Below the pieces are notes generated by a model. The model saw only the letters and a program-made list of their open reading frames with translations, was not told the DNA's origin and did no database searches. Shown piece by piece: positions 8,366-14,960 of a DNA stretch of 30,355 bases; positions within the stretch are counted from its first letter, which is position 1; each line of letters begins with the position of its first letter. The position numbers were made by a program, and so were the translations under genes. Origin of the DNA: a virus; the IMG/VR virus record IMGVR_UViG_3300042555_001917, positions 1 through 30,355 of that record, one strand, 5' to 3'.

Positions 8366-8606
8366 TGTTTTTAGTTGCCTTTTTCCATGTTGACATTAAA
8401 AAATCATATTCTGAAATACCGGCATTAACACCGACAAATTCATCATTTTGTATTGCCGATAAAAAACACGGGGTTTTGACTGTGCATCTCGCACAACCCT
8501 CTTTAGCGTATAACACTTCAGAGTGCTTATATGACAGCCAATACCCAGAGTTTTTATCACTTAAACATACGGCTTCAAGCCGCCAGTTATTTGGTTTTCT
8601 CTGCAT
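8304..8606 (-). CDS. whiB-like: WhiB-like transcriptional regulator
   Basis: This 100-residue protein has the four-cysteine iron-sulfur pattern of the WhiB family: C14, then C38-x2-C41-x5-C47 (GCARCTVKTPCFLSA). It also has the preceding tryptophan and the acidic N-terminal helix layout. WhiB proteins bind [4Fe-4S] clusters and usually act with the main sigma factor to tune promoters in Actinobacteria. The turn normally read as G(V/I)WGG is GVNAG here, followed by ISEYDF. The contact surface for sigma or DNA may therefore have diverged. A basic tail (TTRDRSDKSIKK) could bind DNA. The ATG at 8606 overlaps the previous gene by 20 bases. This gene is the best host marker in the window. Confidence 0.85.
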   Translation of the reverse strand: MQRKPNNWRLEAVCLSDKNSGYWLSYKHSEVLYAKEGCARCTVKTPCFLSAIQNDEFVGVNAGISEYDFLMSTWKKATKNNGTTRDRSDKSIKKLLQKIS

Positions 8607-8799
8607 CTAGTTCTTGAAGTTTTGCTTCAATTTGTGAATCAACAACATCCCACAAGCTTTTCCAAGCCTCTTCGCTCTCTAGCGAGGTGCATGAGGTGCG
8701 AGCACCAGCGTCAAGTCTCAATGATTCGTAGTTACCTAAATTCTTGGTAATACCAATTGATGCCCAAATTTCTGTTTCCGGTTTTGTTTTGTCTGCCAT
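8587..8799 (-). CDS. Small hypothetical protein
   Basis: This is a 70-residue acidic protein with no membrane segment. The N-terminal half (KPETEIWASIGITKNLGNY, then ESLRLDAGA) looks like short strands, and the C-terminal half is a helix rich in E, K and W (EEAWKSLWDVVDSQIEAKLQ). The reading frame is credible because an AGGAG Shine-Dalgarno sequence sits about five bases before the ATG at 8799, and it fits between two regulators with tiny gaps or overlaps. I recognise no named family. Regulation or control of host metabolism is conceivable from position only. Confidence 0.75.
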   Translation of the reverse strand: MADKTKPETEIWASIGITKNLGNYESLRLDAGARTSCTSLESEEAWKSLWDVVDSQIEAKLQELDAEKTK

Positions 8800-8807
8800 A
8801 ATTTCTC

Positions 8808-9236
8808 CTATTTGTGTAGTTTTACTTTTTGATTAATTTCTTTTATTTTATTAACTACTGTTTTATTAGTAGCCGGTCTTCCGCTTTTACGAGTATTAAA
8901 AAATTCTACCATACCGTAAATGTCTGCTTCGTCATAATAGCGCCAATTTTTATAATTTCCACAATCTTCGTCAAATTTTTTTGAAAGAACAATTAAATTT
9001 TTCTTTTCATATTTACGAAGCGTGTTTGGCTCTCTGCCTACGATCTTAGCAACTTCACCAACTGTGTAAATTCTTTTAAGCAAGATATCACTCCCAACTA
9101 TTGGAATGTTAATCTCTTCATTATTTTTAATGTTTACACATACAATAGTGTTATTGTATTTTGTTATTTTTTTAATTTTTACAAAAGTGTCAGAATATTT
9201 GTAAAATTTATTTGGCAGTATTTTGTTTTGAAACAT
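8808..9236 (-). CDS. MerR-type helix-turn-helix protein
   Basis: This 142-residue protein holds a MerR-like DNA-binding domain in its second half: YTVGEVAKIVGREPNTLRKYE, then the wing segment WRYYDEADIYGMVEFF. The first ~55 residues are lysine- and asparagine-rich strands of unknown role. No effector-binding domain follows, only a basic tail (GRPATNKTVVNKIKEINQ). It is therefore more like a small phage regulator or excisionase-type DNA binder than a full MerR. An upstream ATG at 9281 exists, but the ATG at 9236 is preferred because GAGG lies six bases before it and the overlap with the upstream gene shrinks to 29 bases. It may regulate the replication genes downstream. Confidence 0.75.
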   Translation of the reverse strand: MFQNKILPNKFYKYSDTFVKIKKITKYNNTIVCVNIKNNEEINIPIVGSDILLKRIYTVGEVAKIVGREPNTLRKYEKKNLIVLSKKFDEDCGNYKNWRYYDEADIYGMVEFFNTRKSGRPATNKTVVNKIKEINQKVKLHK

Positions 9237-9432
9237 GGAATTCCTCAATTTGTTTAAACCCAAGTTTACGCAAAAGGACATTTAATTTCTTTACTTCAAT
9301 ATCTTTTGAATCAGAACAGTTAACGCAAGTAACATCTATCCAATTTCTTTGCATAGCGTAATATTGCGATCCAACCATTTTCAATCCACCACATTTAGAG
9401 CATCTAAAATTTTTTAAAAGTCTAACTTTCAT
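9208..9432 (-). CDS. Small zinc-ribbon protein
   Basis: This 74-residue protein has two CxxC knuckles: FRCSKCGG near the N-terminus and VTCVNCSD about 25 residues later. That is the layout of a zinc ribbon. The rest is basic (KKLNVLLRKLGFKQ). Such proteins may bind nucleic acid or a partner protein; the sequence does not say which. The ATG at 9430-9432 forms an ATGA overlap with the metallophosphoesterase stop. An upstream in-frame non-ATG extension is less likely. An AAGGAG element lies 11 bases before the ATG, a little far but usable. Confidence 0.72.
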   Translation of the reverse strand: MKVRLLKNFRCSKCGGLKMVGSQYYAMQRNWIDVTCVNCSDSKDIEVKKLNVLLRKLGFKQIEEFHVSKQNTAK

Positions 9433-10499
9433 TTTGCAAAATACTCCTTGTCTTTGTAGATTGCCCATCCGTTATATATTGGCGTAACCTCATAAAAGAA
9501 TTTATGCTGTCCTGTTGTTTCGTATGTAACGATACCAACACCTTGTTGCCAATTCTCGTATCTAACAAGCGGTCTACCATCAAGGTCAACACCGCCTTTA
9601 ACTGAAGGCACTGCGCCATCAATTCTTGCCAAGCACCCAGGAGACGCTGCCATAGTTGTGCGAGAGCCATCAAAGTCCTCACGAGTTTTAAATGCGGTTT
9701 CAATACGATGAATGTGTCCGTAGATCACACTAGTCTTTTCGCTATTTAAATAAATATGAGCTGTTGAGCCTGAAGATTTAACTCTATCTCCGTGAATAAT
9801 TCTTAATTTTTCATTAATCCAAAAATCAGAAGCCGGATAACCTGGTCTGTACTCCACGCCAAAATCATCCATGCGAGCAAGGTATGGAACAGTTAATACC
9901 GGCCAAGAATCGGGGGTATTTCCTTTGCGAATTCCATATGCTGCAACAGCATTCACTAACAAATATTTCGGCATTCGCTCTTCGTGATTACCAGCAAGCC
10001 AAACTATTTTTGCTGATGGGGCAGCCTCTCTTAGTTGAGCACAGAATGTTGTTGCCCGATCAATTGAAGCCTGCATAGTCTGTTGATACGCAGGTGTTGT
10101 TATGTATTTTCCTAAAGTTGGAAAATCCAAGTTATCACCAACGCAAACTACCGAATCCGGCTTTACATCACGAACGATTGCAAGCATAATCTCAATTGCT
10201 TTTTCATCATGAGTCGGCTCTAGCTTTCCATCACGACCTCTGTAATAACCAATTTGAGCATCTGGGACAACTACGCATTTTTTATATTTTGCAGTTTTCT
10301 TTGCAACAGTTCTTGGTTTTGGCAATCTAATAGCAGGACCTTGCTTAACCACAGGCCATTGAGGACCACGGCTTTCTCTTCTCACTCTGCATATACCATC
10401 TTTGTCTAGCGTCTTGCGACAACTGTTATCGGCATATCTTTGATTTGCTGTTTTTGGCTCAAACTTATAAGTACAATCAGTACCTTCGCATTGTTTCAT
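9429..10499 (-). CDS. Calcineurin-like metallophosphoesterase with N-terminal cysteine motif
   Basis: The 356-residue protein has the metallophosphoesterase metal-binding motifs in order: VVPDAQIGYY (D80, with glutamine in place of the usual histidine), GDNLD (121-125), GNHE (170-173), HGD near 234, and GHIH near 260. The D-x-Q variant is seen in several phage enzymes of this superfamily. The first 40 residues carry cysteines C4, C9, C27 and C37, which resemble a small zinc-binding module; this could bring the enzyme to nucleic acid. The likely role is a nuclease or phosphatase in DNA metabolism, but the substrate is unknown. The ATG at 10499 has AGGAG four bases upstream. A 60-base gap with promoter-like elements precedes it. 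Confidence 0.88.
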   Translation of the reverse strand: MKQCEGTDCTYKFEPKTANQRYADNSCRKTLDKDGICRVRRESRGPQWPVVKQGPAIRLPKPRTVAKKTAKYKKCVVVPDAQIGYYRGRDGKLEPTHDEKAIEIMLAIVRDVKPDSVVCVGDNLDFPTLGKYITTPAYQQTMQASIDRATTFCAQLREAAPSAKIVWLAGNHEERMPKYLLVNAVAAYGIRKGNTPDSWPVLTVPYLARMDDFGVEYRPGYPASDFWINEKLRIIHGDRVKSSGSTAHIYLNSEKTSVIYGHIHRIETAFKTREDFDGSRTTMAASPGCLARIDGAVPSVKGGVDLDGRPLVRYENWQQGVGIVTYETTGQHKFFYEVTPIYNGWAIYKDKEYFAK

Positions 10500-10523
10500 G
10501 TATCTCCTATAGGGTAGGAATAC

Positions 10524-10551
10524 ATATTATCATATGGAAAAGGCATTCCAA
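10524..10551 (-). promoter_or_regulatory. Candidate promoter before the metallophosphoesterase and regulator genes
   Basis: The 60-base gap at 10500-10559 is the longest in this half of the window. On the minus strand it holds TTGGAA, a 16-base spacer and TAATAT, each matching four of six consensus bases. A small inverted repeat (CATAT/ATATG) surrounds the -10 region, and GGAAT/ATTCC lies outside it. It is a plausible entry point for transcription of the regulator and replication genes, but the matches are weak. Confidence 0.3.
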
Positions 10552-10559
10552 CGCTTTTA

Positions 10560-10973
10560 TTATCTAAAATTAATATTTTTTGCGTAATTCTTTTTCTTAG
10601 TATGAGGCTTATTATTATAAGCTGTTTGTCTCATTTTTTCACGATGTTCCATTGACATTACAGTTCCTTCTTTATGCAAAGCGCTATGTTCTTTATGAGA
10701 ACACAAAAATAAATTATCCAGCCTATTATCTTGCTTTACTTCGTTTATATGGTGTACAGTCTCCCATGCCTGAAGAAATCTACCAAGGTATTTTTCAACA
10801 ACCAGCCTATGCTCATAAGCATAGCCCCGAATGTTTTTTGGGTGTTCTGGGCGTAAGACTCTCACATAGCCTTTATCGTCAATATACTTACCGCCAGTAA
10901 AATTTGGACTATCTTCTCCAGAAGCAGCTTTGGATGACCAACTTATATCTTTTCTTTGAGAAGCAAGAGCCAT
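10560..10973 (-). CDS. HNH endonuclease
   Basis: This 137-residue protein has a classic HNH nuclease core: YEHRLVVEKYLGRFL, then WETVHHINEVKQDNRLDNL with the histidine pair H74/H75 and asparagines, and CSHKEHSALH. An N-terminal motif, DDKGYVRVLRPEHP, is the strand often seen before the core in phage HNH_3 proteins. The C-terminal third is basic (SMEHREKMRQTAYNNKPHTK) and resembles a NUMOD-type DNA-binding tail. Such proteins are often free-standing homing endonucleases, and some act in DNA packaging. Its position among tail and accessory genes, far from terminase, favours a mobile homing type. The ATG at 10973 lies 10 bases after the upstream stop. Confidence 0.9.
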   Translation of the reverse strand: MALASQRKDISWSSKAASGEDSPNFTGGKYIDDKGYVRVLRPEHPKNIRGYAYEHRLVVEKYLGRFLQAWETVHHINEVKQDNRLDNLFLCSHKEHSALHKEGTVMSMEHREKMRQTAYNNKPHTKKKNYAKNINFR

Positions 10974-10983
10974 TTAATTTGCG

Positions 10984-11667
10984 TTAAGCAATGCCTCCAA
11001 TATCTTCAACATATAGTTGTAAAAGCTTTACGCTGGAGCTAGCAGGAACATAGTAGTTAGGCGCATTAGCTGAGCTAGCGCCTTGTTCTCTCTTAACTGC
11101 TGCAAAAAAAGATTGGTTAGTTAAGCCAGAAGAAGATGTTGATAGAACAATTGATAATGTAGAAGCACCGAATTTACTATCATATGCATCATTTCTTAAT
11201 GCAATGTTGGCAATAGTCGCAGACCCGCCAAGAGATGCTGTGTTAATAAAAGCAAAAATTGGAGGAGTGAAATCAGCAGTCAAAATTTGTGATGCCGCTC
11301 CGATGGATGCAAACAACCCGTTATAAACGGCTACTGAATATGTCGCATCTTCAGCACCTTTGGCTTCAACAACAAAGCCAGTAAAATTTAAAGTTACTCG
11401 GTAATAACGAGAAGCCCCAAGGCTTACTCTGTTATCAGTACCGCCAGTACCGGTATCGTCTTTAAGAGAGATAATTTCATTATAAGTTGCAAAGTTTGAG
11501 AAAGCACTACTCGCAGAAGCAACTGATTTAATTTTCTTTACGCCTTGTGGGGCATCATCAGTAGCTTCTTTTACTTGCTGAGTATTGGTTGACATCTGTT
11601 GCAATCTGTCACCAGTGATCGGGGTTCCGTCTGTCCAGGAGACCTGGGAGTAGTTCTCATATGCCAT
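10984..11667 (-). CDS. Putative minor structural protein
   Basis: This 227-residue protein starts with a short motif, SWTDGTPITGDRLQQMSTN, of the kind found at the N-terminus of phage tail-associated proteins. There it precedes a helical or strand-rich appendage domain. The remainder is rich in S, A, T and G with alternating hydrophobic strands (YRVTLNFTGFVVEAKG, IFAFINTASLGGSATIANI) and has no cysteine or membrane segment. A fibre-like or decoration domain would fit. It lies downstream of the AT-rich modification cassette but looks compositionally like the tail genes. A TATAAT sits exactly six bases before the ATG at 11667, which could give a leaderless transcript. GAGG at 12 bases is a weak alternative ribosome site. 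Confidence 0.6.
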   Translation of the reverse strand: MAYENYSQVSWTDGTPITGDRLQQMSTNTQQVKEATDDAPQGVKKIKSVASASSAFSNFATYNEIISLKDDTGTGGTDNRVSLGASRYYRVTLNFTGFVVEAKGAEDATYSVAVYNGLFASIGAASQILTADFTPPIFAFINTASLGGSATIANIALRNDAYDSKFGASTLSIVLSTSSSGLTNQSFFAAVKREQGASSANAPNYYVPASSSVKLLQLYVEDIGGIA

Positions 11668-11673
11668 TTATCT

Positions 11674-11679
11674 ATTATA
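11674..11679 (-). promoter_or_regulatory. Candidate -10 element for a leaderless transcript
   Basis: In the 17-base gap before the structural gene starting at 11667, the minus strand reads TATAAT, then six bases, then ATG. Transcription would begin at or next to the start codon. Leaderless mRNAs of this kind are common in Actinobacteria. There is no convincing -35 hexamer, so chance in AT-rich DNA cannot be excluded. Confidence 0.3.
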
Positions 11680-11684
11680 CCTCA

Positions 11685-12239
11685 TTATTTCTTTGCTCTA
11701 ATAACTCTATCCAAATAAGATGGACCTTTTGTAAAATACCAATGGTCTGGTTCACAAAAGAAATAAAACACATATGAAGTCAAGTTATTTTCTGGCGATG
11801 GGAAATCTTCCCTCCAATGCTCCTGATCGCATCCATACATAAAAAGGGCTTGGTTTTCATTTAAAGAATATGGTTTATTTTCAACCCATAGATCCCATGG
11901 TGTTTTTTGAAATAAACAATAATCAATAGTGTATGTACAAGCATTATCGTCTTTATGTTTCCATAATTTTGCTTTTTCTGTTTGATAAGTAACTAGTAAA
12001 TTCCATGATGGTTTTAGTGTATTACTTTTAAATTTTTCTTTAGCCATAGGCAAAAGCAACTCTGAACCTTCATTTAAAATTTCAGTATTAGCCCATTGAT
12101 ATCTTCCAAACCCCTCAGAAAAAGCTGACCCATCATCATTAGCCCAAAGGTCCATTGCATATTTTTGTAGTGCATTAAAGTAAATATTATCAAATATATT
12201 TGAAATTACAAAAGGGTCTTGTAAAACCATATTTACCAT
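11685..12239 (-). CDS. 2-oxoglutarate/Fe(II) oxygenase-like protein
   Basis: This 184-residue protein shows the iron-binding triad pattern of 2OG/Fe(II) oxygenases: H95-x-D97 in LWKHKDD and a distal H141 in CDQEHWRED. Between them lies a strand-turn typical of the jelly-roll core (YSLNENQALFMYG). R143 or a later basic residue could hold 2-oxoglutarate. The C-terminal VFYFFCEPDHW closes the barrel. Family members hydroxylate proline, lysine, asparagine or small molecules; the substrate here is not visible. It shares an AT-rich cassette with an O-fucosyltransferase-like gene and a zinc-ribbon gene, next to a Pro/Thr-rich fibre, so a virion protein is a candidate target. The start is ATG 12239 (7-base overlap with the upstream stop) or ATG 12230. 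Confidence 0.6.
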   Translation of the reverse strand: MVNMVLQDPFVISNIFDNIYFNALQKYAMDLWANDDGSAFSEGFGRYQWANTEILNEGSELLLPMAKEKFKSNTLKPSWNLLVTYQTEKAKLWKHKDDNACTYTIDYCLFQKTPWDLWVENKPYSLNENQALFMYGCDQEHWREDFPSPENNLTSYVFYFFCEPDHWYFTKGPSYLDRVIRAKK

Positions 12240-12460
12240 TTATTAAGTGGACATGTTGCATTTTGTAATTTAGTTTTAGCTAGCATAATACAACCACATT
12301 CTTTACATTGTTTTGTTAATTTAATTAACCTATCACAAGATAAACAAATATCGTATCTTCTATTGGCTTCTTCTGCGCTAGCTTTTTGTGTACTTGAATC
12401 CAGCAAATGCCAAGGTCTTGATTCTCCTATTTTCTTTTTATATTCAGACCAAGCTGACAT
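12233..12460 (-). CDS. Small cysteine-rich zinc-ribbon protein
   Basis: This 75-residue protein has CLSC, then CKECGC about 17 residues later, then a final cysteine in ATCPLNKW. A zinc ribbon or short rubredoxin-like knuckle would explain the spacing. I have the impression that similar short proteins accompany oxygenase and glycosyltransferase genes in aquatic phages, but I cannot check this here. The ATG at 12460 is preferred over the GTG at 12463 because GGGAGG lies five bases before the ATG. The start overlaps the end of the fucosyltransferase-like gene by 17 bases, and the end overlaps the oxygenase start by seven. The three are likely one translational unit. Confidence 0.75.
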   Translation of the reverse strand: MSAWSEYKKKIGESRPWHLLDSSTQKASAEEANRRYDICLSCDRLIKLTKQCKECGCIMLAKTKLQNATCPLNKW

Positions 12461-13481
12461 CACAGCCTCCCATATAACTTTCCTTCCATTCTCGCCACCA
12501 TAATTTTTTACCTATTGATATTGTATCATAAGAATTCCAAGAAAATGGCAAACTATTCACTGAACTACTATCACCCATGTTTTTCCAATGATGAATATTA
12601 TTATTTTTTTGATTTATTGCTCTATGTATTAAACCAGAATAAGTGCTACCTATTGTTCCAATAAAATCTTTTGCATTACACATTACTAGCATACAAATTA
12701 AATCAAAAGATATTTTACTTGTTATTGATAGTTGTTTAAATTCATTTAAAAAATTATCTTTAATTAAATTGTCTATATATAAAACACGACCATCATCAAT
12801 AGCAATTGATGATTTAAGATTATCAGTGCATGTAATAATTAAACTGTTGTTTATTTTTAAAAAATTAATTGCATCATTATATTCTTGTTCTGTAACTGAA
12901 TAAATTGTTTGTGCAAAATCGGTCTGTCTTAAATGTATACCAGAAAATTCACCTATTGAAGATGAAATTGTATTTGCCAAATCAATATATTCTTGTTTAA
13001 ATTTTAACTTTTTTAAATATTCATCAAAAGAACTTGTTCTGTTATAAAACATAATAGAATAATATGATAAATTATTATTAAAATAATAAAATTTATCTTT
13101 ATCAATTATCAGTTTATCTCGACCTTCAGCAAATTCTTGTATTTTCTCATCTCCGTCAGAAACCGGGATAAAAGCGTTCATTAAGTTTTTTATATGGTAT
13201 TGCTTACTTGATGGATGTTCAATAATTTTTTTTGAAAAAAATATGTTATCAAAAGACGATGTATCTATAAAATCTGTAATGTAATTAATTTTATTTTCAA
13301 AAGATTCTGACAGGCTCGGTAGCTTTCTCATGTCATGTATATATATTGGAGTTTTGAGAAAATATGATATACCAATCGCTATTTCTAAAGTTATTAATTG
13401 ATTAAATAATCCACCATTCCATAAACGAAATGCATTGTGAGAATTTAAATTTATATTATGTTCTCTCCAAGGAGAATTCAT
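12444..13481 (-). CDS. O-fucosyltransferase-like glycosyltransferase
   Basis: This 345-residue protein shows the conserved pieces of the fucosyltransferase superfamily (GT11/GT23/GT65-68 type). An N-terminal NGGLFNQLITLEIA resembles the GGLGNQ donor loop. GIHLRQTDF (about 181-189) matches the H-x-R-x-T-D motif. TCTDN (218-221) and FIGTIGSTYSGLIHR (about 273-287) match the final GDP-sugar motif. The donor is probably GDP-fucose or a related GDP-sugar; the acceptor is unknown. The DNA is clearly more AT-rich than the tail genes, a sign of transfer. The ATG at 13481 forms an ATGA overlap with the preceding 66-residue gene; an upstream TTG would give ten more residues and is less likely. Confidence 0.72.
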   Translation of the reverse strand: MNSPWREHNINLNSHNAFRLWNGGLFNQLITLEIAIGISYFLKTPIYIHDMRKLPSLSESFENKINYITDFIDTSSFDNIFFSKKIIEHPSSKQYHIKNLMNAFIPVSDGDEKIQEFAEGRDKLIIDKDKFYYFNNNLSYYSIMFYNRTSSFDEYLKKLKFKQEYIDLANTISSSIGEFSGIHLRQTDFAQTIYSVTEQEYNDAINFLKINNSLIITCTDNLKSSIAIDDGRVLYIDNLIKDNFLNEFKQLSITSKISFDLICMLVMCNAKDFIGTIGSTYSGLIHRAINQKNNNIHHWKNMGDSSSVNSLPFSWNSYDTISIGKKLWWREWKESYMGGCDVSLV

Positions 13482-13678
13482 TGTGGTGGTGTAAAAGAAT
13501 CCCCATTCCAAGCCCAGCCAGGGACAACATTTGGTTGATCCGTTACTTCAATCACCGTAGGATTGCTCGCTAAACCAGCAGCCCACGCAGCAGCGCTGGG
13601 CGAAGAAATTTCATCATCAAATTGAACTTGCATAAACACATCACCTTCTGCAATTAAAACAAATCTTCTAGTAGCCAT
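13478..13678 (-). CDS. Small hypothetical protein after the tail fibre
   Basis: This 66-residue protein ends in PGWAWNGDSFTPPQ, a W-x-W-x-G-x-x-F-x-P-P motif I associate with small phage proteins and with C-termini of tail-fibre-linked proteins. The N-terminal half (RRFVLIAEGDVFMQVQFDD) forms two predicted strands. It has no cysteine or membrane segment. An AAGGAG Shine-Dalgarno sequence lies five bases before the ATG at 13678, so translation should be strong. The position directly after the fibre gene suggests a fibre chaperone or virion component, but the function is unknown. Confidence 0.72.
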   Translation of the reverse strand: MATRRFVLIAEGDVFMQVQFDDEISSPSAAAWAAGLASNPTVIEVTDQPNVVPGWAWNGDSFTPPQ

Positions 13679-13703
13679 ATTTCTCCTTTATTAAAGTATA
13701 CCA

Positions 13704-14960
13704 TTAACCAATGCAGAATCCATCTACGCAAATAAAGTCTTGTGGACATGGGGGAGAGCAGCCTGGTACAAATACCGGTGTTGGGGCTACCGGTGTTGGG
13801 GCTACCGGAACTGGAGTTGGTGCAACAGGTGTTGGCTCTGATACTGGCGTTGGCCCAGGTCCAGGGCCACCGTAAGGAACTGGAGTTGGAGCTGTTGGAG
13901 TCGGAGCTACCGGAGTCGGAGCTACCGGAGTCGGAGCTACCGGAGTCGGAGCTACCGGAGTTGGAGTGGGAGCTGTTGGAGTCGGAGTAGGTGTTGGGGT
14001 AGGGCTTGCGCCACATTTCTGTATGCAATACTGATATCCATCTATATATGCGTAAAGCTGATCGTCATTTGCATCGTAATAAAATTCAAAATACTCAGGT
14101 CCGTACCTGTATGCCGACCCAGCATAAGTATAAGAAGTCGTAATTGTATTTGATTGATCTTTCAAGGATAAATCTAATCCCCCGCCAACTAATATTGTTT
14201 CACCATAAAGACTTCCAAAGGCTGCACCCTCAATAAAAACACCGGCTGCTCCGTTTGTTTGCGTAAACTCACCTAATTGCATTGAGCCAGAAAAATTACC
14301 ACCAGTCTCAAGATTGTCGCCAACAATTTGCCATCCAGCAATTTGACCGGCTGTTGCAGTCACTGTTCCGGTTAATTCCAGATTTGTGCCGTTATAAAAC
14401 ATGACATTATTAGCAGAGCCAACAGAAAATGTTCCATTAGAATTCCAATAATTAAGAGCATTGATATATATAGAATCAGCTACAACCGTGCCTCTAATTA
14501 CAGCAAAATCAAATTCAGCACTTCCATCACTATTAATAACCCAACCAGAAACACCAGGGACATAGTTATTACTACTAATTACATTATTGACTAAAACAAT
14601 GTTTGCCGCTAATAAATTAGCAGTAATTGTTCCAGCTGCAATTTCATTTGCTGTAAGTGTACCTGCCACAATAGATTGAGCTTCAATTGATCTTGATATA
14701 ATATGCGCTGAACCATTAATCATTCCTTGTTGAAATACAATTCCTGACGGAGCAATAATAGATTGATTTACAGTGTCAATGATTAATTGTTTAAAGCTGT
14801 CTAAATTTCGTATTTGGTCAGCTGTTCTACTTGGATCTCCTATAATTTGAACAGGAAAGTCGTATACAGAATAAACAGATGTATTAATTAAAGTAGAGTT
14901 CTCACCGTCATGGTTATGACCACCACCTGGATAAAAAGACACCCCGCTTTCATTTATCAT
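13704..14960 (-). CDS. Tail fibre with Pro/Thr repeat linker and cysteine-rich tip
   Basis: This 418-residue protein begins MINESGVSFYPGGGHNHDGENS, a tail-fibre N-terminus. It continues with the LTANEIAAGTITANLL heptad-like region and a GWVINSDGSAEFDFAVIRGTV segment found in the C-terminal parts of phage tip and fibre proteins. After YQYCIQKCGA comes a Pro/Thr linker of PTPTPTP and APTPV units, roughly 75 residues long. The C-terminal tip has cysteines spaced C-x3-C-x5-C-x4-C (CSPPCPQDFICVDGFC), likely two disulfides. The start is ATG 14960, which forms TAATG with the hub stop. A TTG-initiated extension to 15032 would overlap the hub gene by 73 bases and is rejected. This is a likely receptor-binding protein; the tip or linker may be glycosylated. 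Confidence 0.82.
   Translation of the reverse strand: MINESGVSFYPGGGHNHDGENSTLINTSVYSVYDFPVQIIGDPSRTADQIRNLDSFKQLIIDTVNQSIIAPSGIVFQQGMINGSAHIISRSIEAQSIVAGTLTANEIAAGTITANLLAANIVLVNNVISSNNYVPGVSGWVINSDGSAEFDFAVIRGTVVADSIYINALNYWNSNGTFSVGSANNVMFYNGTNLELTGTVTATAGQIAGWQIVGDNLETGGNFSGSMQLGEFTQTNGAAGVFIEGAAFGSLYGETILVGGGLDLSLKDQSNTITTSYTYAGSAYRYGPEYFEFYYDANDDQLYAYIDGYQYCIQKCGASPTPTPTPTPTAPTPTPVAPTPVAPTPVAPTPVAPTPTAPTPVPYGGPGPGPTPVSEPTPVAPTPVPVAPTPVAPTPVFVPGCSPPCPQDFICVDGFCIG
13898..13957. repeat. Tandem 15-bp repeat encoding APTPV units
   Basis: Four perfect head-to-tail copies of a 15-base unit (plus strand GAGTCGGAGCTACCG) encode APTPV. Degenerate copies extend the repeat on both sides, from about 13770 to 14010. 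In-frame repeat length can change by slippage without breaking the gene, so linker length could vary between phages of one population. Confidence 0.92.

Noticed and set aside
13898-13957. Possible CRISPR-like direct repeats
   Set aside because: The 15-base units are contiguous with no spacers and are in frame with a Pro/Thr linker.
13742-13990. Plus-strand open frame of repeated LPESE units opposite the fibre linker
   Set aside because: It is a mirror of the APTPV DNA repeat in another frame, without a ribosome site.
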